64,000 nucleotides of DNA from Devosia lucknowensis. Its GTDB lineage: Bacteria > Pseudomonadota > Alphaproteobacteria > Rhizobiales > Devosiaceae. The position numbers and the translations under genes were made by a program. How positions within the stretch are numbered: position 1 is the stretch's first letter; each line of letters begins with the position of its first letter. The notes below the pieces were generated by a model, which was given only the letters and a program-made list of their open reading frames with translations, did no database searches and was not told the origin of the DNA. Shown here piece after piece: positions 1-6,849 of this stretch. The stretch spans positions 1,364,001-1,428,000 of the forward strand of contig NZ_FXWK01000001.1 of assembly GCF_900177655.1 (NCBI RefSeq), read 5' to 3'.

Positions 1-305
1 TGCAGCTCGCCGGTTGGCAGGCTGGAACTCCCAGGATGCATGATGGGCCGGCATCGGCTGGACTGCCAAGCCACGAACGTCATCTGACTGACCATGGCCT
101 GCTCAATGCGAGCGCGCCACTGATCTAGTGCGTTTGCCGACAACGTCTTGGTCGACCACGAACCGTGCCAGAGGGGCGTGCCGAAGTCCTTGACTCGGGT
201 GCGGCCAGAGGCGTGGCGGGATTGCTCCTGCCGCGCCATCAGCTCGAACGGCTGGGACCAGCCTGGGAAGCCCGTCAGTAGGTCGAGCGGTTCGGTCAGC
301 GCCAT
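1..305 (-). CDS. Phage tail-region protein, partial (C-terminus beyond left edge)
   Basis: An open frame reads off the left edge. It starts at an ATG lying inside the last codons of the tape-measure gene: the end AAA TGG CGC TGA contains the ATG, so the two genes overlap and are probably translationally coupled. The visible 101 residues begin MALTEPLDLLTGFPGWS and have a charged stretch EQSRHASGRTRVKDFG. In siphophages the genes after the tape measure encode distal tail or baseplate-hub proteins, and that position is the only functional clue. I do not recognise the family from this fragment. Real coding is supported by the overlap, the strand and the uninterrupted frame. Confidence 0.6.
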   Translation of the reverse strand, partial: MALTEPLDLLTGFPGWSQPFELMARQEQSRHASGRTRVKDFGTPLWHGSWSTKTLSANALDQWRARIEQAMVSQMTFVAWQSSRCRPIMHPGSSSLPTGEL

Positions 306-2566
306 TTTGATCCCTGCGCACGAACGATGTTCTTCACCTGCCCCGGCAACTCTGCCTGCAGAGCGGTAAGCCTCTGCTCGACGCGCGTTAGTCCTGCAGC
401 GTCTGCGCCAGTGGCGTCGATGCTGATTGAAATCGGCACCGACACGGAACCGCCGTCGCTATTCGCAACCGGCATTGCAGGCATGACCAGCCCTCGTCGC
501 ATCGCCTCGACCGCCGCTACACCGCCCGATCGGGCAATGTCCGTTTGGGACCAGACGACTTCGCCCTTATGCACGACACCGGCCGGCTGATATTTTCCGC
601 CCGGGCCTGTGTAGCCCCCGTTCGCAAAGCCGAACATCTGGCCAAACAAGCCCCGACCAGGGGTCGATCCGCCTCCGAAAAGGCCGTTGAACCCCATAGT
701 CAGCAACTGCGACCCGATGTTTTTCAAAACATCGGCAAAGATGTCGCCGGCGTCCTTCCCTTCAACGAAACCGTCGACGATTGTTTCGAGAGCAGAGCGG
801 GCAGCATCCTTGATTTCGTTAAATTGGGCGACTGTGGCTTTCTGGGCCTCAGCGAGACGGGCGGCGTCAGACGTGGCCGTGGCGTAAGCCTCAGCGAGAC
901 TAACGAGTTCCTCTCTCTGGGCTGGTCCAAGTTCGAGACCTGCGCGTCTTGCCGCGTTTTCCAGATCCTGGATCGCCTTCAATCGTTCCTTGGCGTAGCC
1001 GTAGTCGTTCAGCAGCGGGTTGAGCGATGAAACCAGCGCCGTTTCCTGCTTTAGGAACTCGAGCCGCTGACGCATGTCAGCGACATTGTCGCCGTAACGC
1101 TCCGTTGGCGATTTGCCCCCGCCTCCGCTCGACGGAGGGGTGATTGGCCCTCCGGGAGCACCGTCGGATGTCAGATCGGCACCGAACGTGCGCCGGATCT
1201 GACGCATGGAGGGCATCTGCCCAAGATCGGTTGTCGTGGTTGCAATCGCGGCGCGGGCTCCGGTGGCAGCCTCGCGGAGGTGCAGGAACCAATTGATCAG
1301 GCCGGAGACTTCGCCAATCACAATGTTAAACTTCGGATCGACCTCGCCCAGCTCCTGAATAGCCTCGCGAGCAAGATCGGCGGACCCGCCCCCCTCGATC
1401 AACTGAGCGATGAGATCCTGAAAAGCCGCCTCAACTTCCGGCGAGAAGACACCTTTCGATTTCTCCGCAAAATCGCGAAGGCGACCCGCCGCAGCAGCCA
1501 GCGTCCCGTCGGTTTCGATCGCGGCGTCGTTTACGTCCCGCAAGCCGGTGACGATATCTCCAAGGGTGACTTCAGTCTTGCTGTTCGAAATGTAGTCCAG
1601 GATCTTGGCAATGTACTCAAGCTCGCGGGCGCCATCCCGTATGGTGCGAGCCAGTTCATCGCCCAGGCCACGGAAGACCCGATCGAACCACTCCTGATCA
1701 GGGGCATCGCTTATGGCGTCTGAAACGGCAATGATGGCTTCGGCCAGGGCTGAGCTCGACCCAACAGCGGCGTCTGCTTCGCCAACAAACTGTGTGACGG
1801 CATCGCGGAGCAGCACGAAACCGTCCGAGACCGTCGCCGGCATGGAGTCCGCTTCGAGCCGCAGTTTTTCGAGCTGACTGGTGACGCCGAACATTTCGGT
1901 CGTCGTGATCTTGCCCTGCTCGCCGAGCTTGCGAAGCTCGTTGACTGAAACGCCCATGCTGTCGGCGAGAGCCTTGGAAAGTCGGCCGCCGGACTGGATG
2001 ATCGTGTTCAAGTTGTCGCCACGCAAGGAGCCTGACGCCATGGCCTTGGACCATGCATCCATAACGGACTGAGCGCGCTGTCCGCGGACGGCGGACACGA
2101 CAAGGCTGTTGTTCAGCGTCTCGACCAGGTCAAGCTGCTGTTGCGTGCTGTACCCTAGTGCGGAAAGGGCCTGCTGGTTTTGCAGGTAGCCCTCAGCCGT
2201 CTGCTCAAGAGACGAATAGGTGCGGCGCGCCATCTCGGAGAGGCGACCCAAGACTGCGGCGCCGCGATCGATGCTGCCCGCCGCGAGATTGACGCGCGAA
2301 TTCAGGTCGGTCCACGCCGAGGTCATCGAAATGACCGAAGTGGTCGTGAGAGCGATGCCCAGCACACCCATGGCACGACCCACAGCTCCAAAAGAGCCCA
2401 CCATCCGGCTCTCCATGCGCGAAGCGGAAGATCCCAGGTTGTCGAACCGCGTTTGCATCGACCGCACGCGCTTTTCTGTCTCCCCATTGGCCTTGGCCAG
2501 GGCGCGTTCGTACTTCGTCGTGCTCGCCTCTAGCGAGACGATCAAACGTTCGATATCGGTAGCCAT
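296..2566 (-). CDS. Phage tail tape measure protein
   Basis: A 756-residue structural protein that sets tail length and is ejected with the DNA during infection. Residues about 60-270 match the lambda-type tape-measure N-terminal domain (MTSAWTDLNSRVNLAAGS, ALSALGYSTQQQLDLVETLN, LNTIIQSGGRLSKALADSMG). The middle is Ala/Glu-rich and helical. The C-terminus has the Gly-rich GFANGGYTGPGG and GVVHKGEVVWS motifs seen in lambda gpH-like proteins. It follows the tail chaperone pair, the usual siphophage order. The length predicts a fairly short tail, by the family rule of roughly 1.5 Angstrom per residue. The stop overlaps the start of the next tail gene. Confidence 0.92.
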   Translation of the reverse strand: MATDIERLIVSLEASTTKYERALAKANGETEKRVRSMQTRFDNLGSSASRMESRMVGSFGAVGRAMGVLGIALTTTSVISMTSAWTDLNSRVNLAAGSIDRGAAVLGRLSEMARRTYSSLEQTAEGYLQNQQALSALGYSTQQQLDLVETLNNSLVVSAVRGQRAQSVMDAWSKAMASGSLRGDNLNTIIQSGGRLSKALADSMGVSVNELRKLGEQGKITTTEMFGVTSQLEKLRLEADSMPATVSDGFVLLRDAVTQFVGEADAAVGSSSALAEAIIAVSDAISDAPDQEWFDRVFRGLGDELARTIRDGARELEYIAKILDYISNSKTEVTLGDIVTGLRDVNDAAIETDGTLAAAAGRLRDFAEKSKGVFSPEVEAAFQDLIAQLIEGGGSADLAREAIQELGEVDPKFNIVIGEVSGLINWFLHLREAATGARAAIATTTTDLGQMPSMRQIRRTFGADLTSDGAPGGPITPPSSGGGGKSPTERYGDNVADMRQRLEFLKQETALVSSLNPLLNDYGYAKERLKAIQDLENAARRAGLELGPAQREELVSLAEAYATATSDAARLAEAQKATVAQFNEIKDAARSALETIVDGFVEGKDAGDIFADVLKNIGSQLLTMGFNGLFGGGSTPGRGLFGQMFGFANGGYTGPGGKYQPAGVVHKGEVVWSQTDIARSGGVAAVEAMRRGLVMPAMPVANSDGGSVSVPISISIDATGADAAGLTRVEQRLTALQAELPGQVKNIVRAQGSKWR

Positions 2567-2599
2567 GAAGACCAGACCTCAGGGGGAGAGAGAGTTCGT

Positions 2600-2854
2600 A
2601 TGGGCGTCAGGAAAAAGCGGCGCTATTGCCCTGAGGACGACCGGATGGTGTTGGCTGAAAAGGAGACGCCCAACCACCTGCTGCACCTGGTGTTGTCCGT
2701 GGTGACCTTGGGCGTTTGATTGATTGTCTGGCTTATTGTGTCGATTGGCGCCAACTTGAATGCCTATCGCTGTCCGCACTGCGGCGCCAAAACGCGAAGC
2801 GGACCGCCTTGGGGATGGAAGCAGCGCAAAAAGGCGTTGCCGAAGCAGGGATGA
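2600..2854 (+). pseudogene. Small zinc-ribbon membrane protein gene, interrupted by an in-frame TGA
   Basis: On the plus strand, against the tail operon, an ATG preceded by a strong purine-rich ribosome site (GGGGGAGAG) opens a frame reading MGVRKKRRYCPEDDRMV..., then a hydrophobic stretch LLHLVLSVVTLGV. It meets TGA at codon 40 (2717-2719) and continues in the same frame as LIVWLIVSIGANLNAYRCPHCGAKTR to a TGA at 2852-2854. Removing the stop gives an 84-residue protein with one membrane segment and a C-terminal CPHC zinc-ribbon half. The TGA sits where related small phage proteins, as I recall them, carry Trp, so a TGG-to-TGA nonsense change is the simplest reading. Whether the 39-residue N-terminal peptide is made is unknown. 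Confidence 0.55.
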
Positions 2855-2863
2855 AGTCGAGAA

Positions 2864-3136
2864 CTACTGAGCCTGAAACTTGACCAGGCCCATCACCGCA
2901 AATCTGCGGCCGTCCCAGGAGTAAGTCTGGGTCGACAGCAAGCCAATGGGTGCATCGATCGCCTCGATGTCGGCCCACAGCTCGTCTTTTTGCGCCTCAG
3001 TCAGCTTACCCGGTTGTGCCGGGCTGTTGGCACGGACAAATCCGTGCCAAGCCGACCAAAACTTCCACATCGACGTGCGGTCCACCTCATCGGCTGACCA
3101 CCCCATGGCGGCGCCGGCAGCGTAGATTCGCGACAT
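2864..3136 (-). CDS. Phage tail assembly chaperone, downstream (frameshift-partner) reading frame
   Basis: A 90-residue frame from an ATG at 3136 with only a weak ribosome site, reading MSRIYAAGAAMGWSADEVD and a Trp-rich MWKFWSAWHGF. It lies between the chaperone gene and the tape measure, where siphophages encode the chaperone's second frame. The open frame extends upstream without a stop, in the -1 register relative to the preceding chaperone gene, so it may be expressed as a frameshift fusion and not as a separate protein. The GWSADEVD..T.W.F pattern resembles short tail-chaperone partner proteins of Rhizobiales prophages (recollection, not a search). Confidence 0.7.
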   Translation of the reverse strand: MSRIYAAGAAMGWSADEVDRTSMWKFWSAWHGFVRANSPAQPGKLTEAQKDELWADIEAIDAPIGLLSTQTYSWDGRRFAVMGLVKFQAQ

Positions 3137-3162
3137 CCGAAACTTGCCATTCGGCAGGTCGT

Positions 3163-3522
3163 CTAGTCGCTCACCGCCCCCGGCGCCGGGGCTTCCCCCG
3201 GTGGGTCTTGGGGTGCCCCCATGATCGATGTTTCGAGGATGCCGCGCGCCAGGCTGACATTCTCGGCTGGCGGGCGACCCTCGACGTAAGTCTTGACCAG
3301 CTTCAATGCCTTGGCCGGCTCTGTCCCGCCGCCGATAAGGCCTAGCCGGATTGTGCTGGCGATGTCCTCGATGCGCCACTGGTTGGATGCCAAGCGAGCG
3401 AGGATCACGAACGGCCCGGCATCGCAGGCGTCCTGCAGTTCGGCGAGCTCACCCCAACGGAGGGCGAACTCGTATGTGCCGTCAGCCCATTCGAGGGGCG
3501 GGGTTTTCGCCGAACCGGACAT
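3163..3522 (-). CDS. Phage tail assembly chaperone, GTA gp10-like
   Basis: A 119-residue protein matching the gene-transfer-agent gp10/tail-chaperone family. Visible features are the N-terminal beta region YEFALRWGELAELQDACDAGP, then RIEDIASTIRLGLIGGGTEP and a helical C-terminal half ending in a Pro/Ala tail. Such proteins coat the tape measure during tail assembly. The gene begins immediately after the tail-tube stop. Its last codons run through G-rich sequence (CCG GGG GAA and CCG GGG GCG) that would allow a -1 slip into the downstream frame, as is common for this gene in long-tailed phages. Function is secure from sequence type plus gene order. Confidence 0.85.
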   Translation of the reverse strand: MSGSAKTPPLEWADGTYEFALRWGELAELQDACDAGPFVILARLASNQWRIEDIASTIRLGLIGGGTEPAKALKLVKTYVEGRPPAENVSLARGILETSIMGAPQDPPGEAPAPGAVSD

Positions 3523-3959
3523 CAGTCAACCACACGGACCATTTCGCCGTCGGACTGGAGCGATACCGACGTCGTCACGCGACGTCCGTTTGGAGCTTCG
3601 GCGGAGAACGTTTCCACATGAAGATTGCCGGTCCACGTGATGGTCTTGGCCGGGAATTCAATCTCGATCTTGGCGGGAATGCTGTCGATGCTTTCCCAGG
3701 CATCAAGCCAAGTCTCGACGGATTCGGACGCCAGGACGCCTTCACCGGAAACCGACATACTCAACGACACGGCGTCTCGGCCAATCCAGTCGACCTTGTC
3801 AGGGTCGGTACAATCCGGAACCTGTGTTTCCTCGAGACCCTTGGTGAGCGTGAGGGACTTCGAGGTGAAGCCACACGGCGAGGCGTACACGGTGGGGGTG
3901 GCGTCGTTGCCAAGGAGAACGCGGACCTTGCCGCCCTTGGTGGTGGTTGCAGCGGCCAT
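3522..3959 (-). CDS. Phage major tail tube protein
   Basis: A 145-residue tail protein starting MAAATTTKGGKVRVLLGND. The chosen ATG (3959) has AAGGAG seven bases upstream; a longer in-frame start at 3989 would add ten residues lacking a ribosome site. The sequence has the tail-tube pattern: an N-terminal beta sheet, DCTDPDKVDWIGRDAVS in the middle, and a beta-rich C-terminus WTGNLHVETFSAEAPNG ... VTTSVSLQSDGEM, typical of the Phage_tail_2/TP901-like tube family. It sits between the terminator-type minor tail gene and the tail chaperone, the standard position of the tube subunit. Confidence 0.85.
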   Translation of the reverse strand: MAAATTTKGGKVRVLLGNDATPTVYASPCGFTSKSLTLTKGLEETQVPDCTDPDKVDWIGRDAVSLSMSVSGEGVLASESVETWLDAWESIDSIPAKIEIEFPAKTITWTGNLHVETFSAEAPNGRRVTTSVSLQSDGEMVRVVD

Positions 3960-4024
3960 GCGGCGCTCCTTGCATGAAAAAACCCGCACAAGGCGGGCTG
4001 AAATTGGTGGGAGGTTGGTGGCGG

Positions 4025-4456
4025 TTACGGCGTCTCGACCGTCGCTCGAAACTGGACGGCGAAGTGGTGCATCGCCGGGTTTGGGTCAGGCACGTGGCGG
4101 GTCAGGACATGTTCAATTGAAACGAGGGCGTTTGTGGCTAGCGACAACTCTGCATCGTGCAGTGCCCGCTTCACCAAACTGGCAATTTTCCGCGCTTGGA
4201 TAGTGTCATAGGCTTCGCCCGTTCCACTCGACCAGATGTCGAATTGAATGGTGATTTCCTCACCATCCAGGCAGTCGTAGTCGTCGGGCGTGGCGATCGT
4301 CGGCCCATTGGATATGAACGGGAATTGGGCGGCCCATCGCCCGGTACTGCTCGCTGGAATGCGGTCATAGATGCGCGAACCGACGTAAGTGACAATCTCC
4401 GGCGTGGCGCGCAGCCGCATGACCGCGGCCATCATCAGTTCGAGGGTGGCGTCCAT
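4025..4456 (-). CDS. Phage tail terminator/completion protein (DUF3168)
   Basis: A 143-residue protein of the DUF3168 family, which forms the ring closing the head-proximal end of the tail. It opens MDATLELMMAAVMRLRATPEIVTYVGSRIYDRIP. A central conserved part reads FPFISNGPTIATPDDYDC and ITIQFDIWSS, and the C-terminus has HHFAVQFRATVE. GGAGG precedes the ATG by a few bases, overlapping the end of the upstream gp10-like gene. Gene order (head closure, gp10-like neck protein, DUF3168, tail tube) is that of HK97-type siphophages and gene transfer agents. Confidence 0.85.
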   Translation of the reverse strand: MDATLELMMAAVMRLRATPEIVTYVGSRIYDRIPASSTGRWAAQFPFISNGPTIATPDDYDCLDGEEITIQFDIWSSGTGEAYDTIQARKIASLVKRALHDAELSLATNALVSIEHVLTRHVPDPNPAMHHFAVQFRATVETP

Positions 4457-4459
4457 CGA

Positions 4460-4873
4460 CTAGCCTCCGGATGCGGCGGTCTTTGCGGCCTTGGTCGTAG
4501 CGCGGGAAACGCGACTTTTGATGCGCTTACGGACCACACGATAGGCGGGGAAGAAGAATGGCGTCGGCTTCATGTTGGATGTGCCGAATTCCTGCGCCAG
4601 AGCGTAGTCGTATTCCACCCCCGCCCCGTCTCTGACTTCGCGCGTGGTGGCGGTGCCGCCCGCCACAACGTCAATCGCGAGTTCATGCCGGCCGCCTTCT
4701 TTCTGAATGCTGTTTTTGAGCGCACCGTCTTCGAACGGCGCCAGCCCCTTAGCCATGTCGACCATCTCGTCGGCGCTCAAATTCAGCGCCTTCTTGATCT
4801 CGACTTTGGCTTGCTCAGGCATCCGACGGAGTTTCTTCTTGAGCCGATCAAGGCCTTGAATTTTGCCGGCCAT
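4460..4873 (-). CDS. HK97 gp10-like tail/neck protein
   Basis: A 137-residue protein with the HK97-gp10 signature: an N-terminal basic helix GLDRLKKKLRRMPEQAKVEIKK, then MVDMAKGLAPFEDGALKNSI, and the conserved YALAQEFGTSNMKPTPFFFPAYR near the end. Members act at the head-tail junction during tail attachment. The start codon overlaps the stop of the head-closure gene (TAATG), so the pair is probably translationally coupled. The C-terminal 20 residues are Lys/Arg/Ala rich. Confidence 0.88.
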   Translation of the reverse strand: MAGKIQGLDRLKKKLRRMPEQAKVEIKKALNLSADEMVDMAKGLAPFEDGALKNSIQKEGGRHELAIDVVAGGTATTREVRDGAGVEYDYALAQEFGTSNMKPTPFFFPAYRVVRKRIKSRVSRATTKAAKTAASGG

Positions 4874-5235
4874 TATTCGGTGCGCCCCTGCTCGACCAGA
4901 AACTCAAGCCATTGCCGTTTCTGATCCGGATCGGTCGGCGGCGCCTTGATGGCGAACACGCGGGCATCGTCGCGTGCATCGACAACACGCCACGTTTCGT
5001 CGACCTGCCATGTTGCTGCCGACTGCCGTACGCGCACAATGTATGGCTGGATGCCCTGCAACCGGTTCGCGATGACCGTCTCGCTGCCCTTAAGCGGTAG
5101 AAACTCGGCCGCGCAGGTGGTGACGGTTGCCCAGTCACCTTCGCGGGGATCGCCGCCCCACGGGTCGGGTTCGGTCTGCCGGCGCTGAAAATGCACGCGG
5201 CCGCGGAGGGCACCGGATGTCGGGGGTTTGGCCAT
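4873..5235 (-). CDS. Phage head closure (head-tail joining) protein
   Basis: A 120-residue protein of the SPP1 gp16/HK97 gp7 head-closure type (Phage_H_T_join). Features are GALRGRVHFQRRQTEPDPWGG, an internal ATVTTCAAEFLPLKGSE, and YIVRVRQSAATWQVDETWRVVDARDDARVFAIKAPPTDPDQKRQWLEFLVEQG, the usual seven-strand core ending in the residues that report on the capsid interface. It overlaps both neighbours by stop/start sharing (TGATG upstream, TAATG downstream). Residue order and length fit the family well. Confidence 0.87.
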   Translation of the reverse strand: MAKPPTSGALRGRVHFQRRQTEPDPWGGDPREGDWATVTTCAAEFLPLKGSETVIANRLQGIQPYIVRVRQSAATWQVDETWRVVDARDDARVFAIKAPPTDPDQKRQWLEFLVEQGRTE

Positions 5236-5417
5236 CAGTCTCGAATACCTTCCATCCCGCCCTCCCTACGCTTCGGCTCACGCTCAGCTTTGTCGGCCCC
5301 AATTGCCGCCGAGGAGCATCGCGTGGTCACCAGCAGGTGCATGCCGGCCAGGTAGGCGATCGTGACGCCCGGCTTTGGCCGCCAGTCGAAATCAGCTTTG
5401 AACCGGACCCAGGGCAT
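5235..5417 (-). CDS. Small conserved phage protein, unknown function
   Basis: A 60-residue basic protein, MPWVRFKADFDWRPKPGVTIAYLAGMHLLV..., sharing its stop with the start of the head-closure gene. Short proteins with this MPWVRF-ADFDW-P opening are, as far as I recall, common beside the head-closure gene of Rhizobiales prophages and gene-transfer-agent-like elements. No enzymatic motif is visible. The C-terminal third is charged (ADKAEREPKRREGG). The coupling and conserved place argue that it is a true gene. Confidence 0.7.
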   Translation of the reverse strand: MPWVRFKADFDWRPKPGVTIAYLAGMHLLVTTRCSSAAIGADKAEREPKRREGGMEGIRD

Positions 5418-5478
5418 ATTCGCTCCTCTTGTGCTGTTCGCGAATCCAGACGACCATTGCTAAAGTTAGGAGTTTGCG

Positions 5479-5787
5479 ATGTTGGATGATGCCCGAGGTT
5501 GGGGGACTTGGTTCGCTGCTTGCCATCAGGTTGTTCAGTTCGCATTAAAGCATCGCATGATCGCAATATGGGTCCTGATTCCCGCATGCCTATTGCTCGG
5601 CTACGTTTCGTATCGAACAGAGGCATGGTGGTCGCCGACTGCGGTCGCGGCATGCAAAGGCGCGGCAGCAGATACGAAACAACGCCACTCTGGGCATGTT
5701 GTTGATCCGCTTACAGGCCAGCCCTATATCGACATCACGAATGAGGCCGGAGACGCCCTCGCGTCCGTCTGTAATGGATCAGACTAG
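5479..5787 (+). CDS. Small membrane protein encoded on the opposite strand within the head-tail operon
   Basis: A 102-residue protein on the plus strand with a good ribosome site (AGGAG, seven bases upstream). Residues 1-26 are cytosolic-like and 27-44 form one hydrophobic segment (MIAIWVLIPACLLLGYV). The rest is a polar tail with two cysteines (C59, C98) that could pair in the periplasm. Its stop overlaps the end of the convergent connector gene by nine bases. Its orientation, opposite to every structural gene around it, suggests a separately expressed accessory gene such as a lysogenic-conversion or superinfection-exclusion factor. That role is inference; the family is not recognised. Confidence 0.7.
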   Translation: MLDDARGWGTWFAACHQVVQFALKHRMIAIWVLIPACLLLGYVSYRTEAWWSPTAVAACKGAAADTKQRHSGHVVDPLTGQPYIDITNEAGDALASVCNGSD

Positions 5788-6123
5788 GCGCCCATTAGCC
5801 TCCTCGAATTGCCGCCAGATGCGGTAAGGTGCGAGCAACCGACGCACAGTTGGCGAGAGCATCGCCTCGCCGTCTACCACGTCGGATGTGCGATTGTCGA
5901 AAAGGTCGTTGGTGACCAGCAAGATCGCGGCAGTGATCGGCGGTGTTACGACCATCGCGTTGGGATCGTCGGACGGAAGCGGACCGGTGGCCTGGACCGT
6001 GCGGTCCAGATACTCTGTCACGATCGCTTCTGCCGCCGCAGCATACGCCTCGATCTCGACATCTTCGTCGTCCCAGTCGACGCGAAGGTGTTTCTTGACG
6101 AGATCCAGGTCGACCAGTGCCAT
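5779..6123 (-). CDS. Phage gp6-like head-tail connector protein
   Basis: A 114-residue mostly helical protein of the HK97 gp6 connector family. It has the typical opening LDLVKKHLRVDWDDEDVEIEAYAAAAEAIVTEYLDR, a central PPITAAILLVTNDLFDNR, and a C-terminus LSPTVRRLLAPYRIWR. It forms the first ring below the portal. The ATG overlaps the stop of the upstream 70-residue gene (TAATG). Its 3' end overlaps the convergent plus-strand membrane-protein gene. Confidence 0.9.
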   Translation of the reverse strand: MALVDLDLVKKHLRVDWDDEDVEIEAYAAAAEAIVTEYLDRTVQATGPLPSDDPNAMVVTPPITAAILLVTNDLFDNRTSDVVDGEAMLSPTVRRLLAPYRIWRQFEEANGRLV

Positions 6124-6335
6124 TAGTCACCCTCTCTAATGAGCCCTAGTTTCATCCCATCATCTAGGACCAAGAGCGGCACGCCAGGGGCATATCGCTC
6201 CCAAGCTTCATGAATTCGCCGACCTTGCTCATGGCTGATGCAGCGTGATGCCATGAGAACGGCCTTGTCCCCCGGCTTAAAGTCCAGCCTGATCAGATCG
6301 CCAAGCTCGACGATATCTTCCAGTTTCTGCACCAT
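6123..6335 (-). CDS. Small conserved phage protein, unknown function
   Basis: A 70-residue protein [34 protein letters not shown]... LVLDDGMKLGLIREGD. No catalytic motif is visible. The GDLIRLDFKPGDKAVL and VLDDG segments suggest a small mixed alpha/beta fold. It shares one base with the stop of the upstream 42-residue gene (TGATG) and overlaps the start of the connector gene, so it is part of a tightly coupled head-gene string. Position between capsid and connector suggests a head-completion accessory role (inference). Confidence 0.7.
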   Translation of the reverse strand: MVQKLEDIVELGDLIRLDFKPGDKAVLMASRCISHEQGRRIHEAWERYAPGVPLLVLDDGMKLGLIREGD

Positions 6336-6462
6336 CAGTCACCCTCGCCTTCACCGCCCTCGGGGTCGGCTGGCTCTTCCGGCTCAACGGGCTTCGGGAC
6401 CACGCCGGCACCGATATAGCTGGCCGTCTTGCGCTTGCGCGCCTTGTCGCGTGCTGTTGGCA

Positions 6463-6463
<1 letters not shown>
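6335..6463 (-). CDS. Very small phage protein (42 residues), basic head and acidic tail
   Basis: A 43-codon frame read directly from the sequence: [20 protein letters not shown], then [22 protein letters not shown]. It starts at an ATG sharing a base with the stop of the Thr-Glu-repeat protein (TAATG) and ends sharing a base with the next start (TGATG). That double coupling is the main evidence that it is translated. The N-terminal third is strongly basic and the C-terminal half acidic and Pro-rich, so the protein is probably disordered. The function is unknown. Confidence 0.6.
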
Positions 6464-6801
<338 letters not shown>

Positions 6802-6819
6802 GCTCGCCTCCTAAGCGAA

Positions 6820-6841
6820 GGGGCGCCCCGAAGGACGCCCC
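6820..6841 (-). terminator. Stable hairpin with UUCG loop after the major capsid gene
   Basis: On the minus strand the RNA reads GGGGCGUCC-UUCG-GGGCGCCCC, a nine-pair stem (one U-G pair) closed by a C(UUCG)G tetraloop. The pairing is worse on the plus strand, so the minus strand is the functional one. It lies between the capsid stop and the ribosome site of the next gene. There is no U-run, so it may protect or attenuate the capsid transcript and need not terminate fully. Confidence 0.5.
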
Positions 6842-6849
6842 AGTTTTGC

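Noticed and set aside
2600..2854. TGA recoding to Trp or selenocysteine
   Set aside because: Other genes of the same phage, such as the tape measure and the terminase, use TGA as stop, and no SECIS-like structure was evident.
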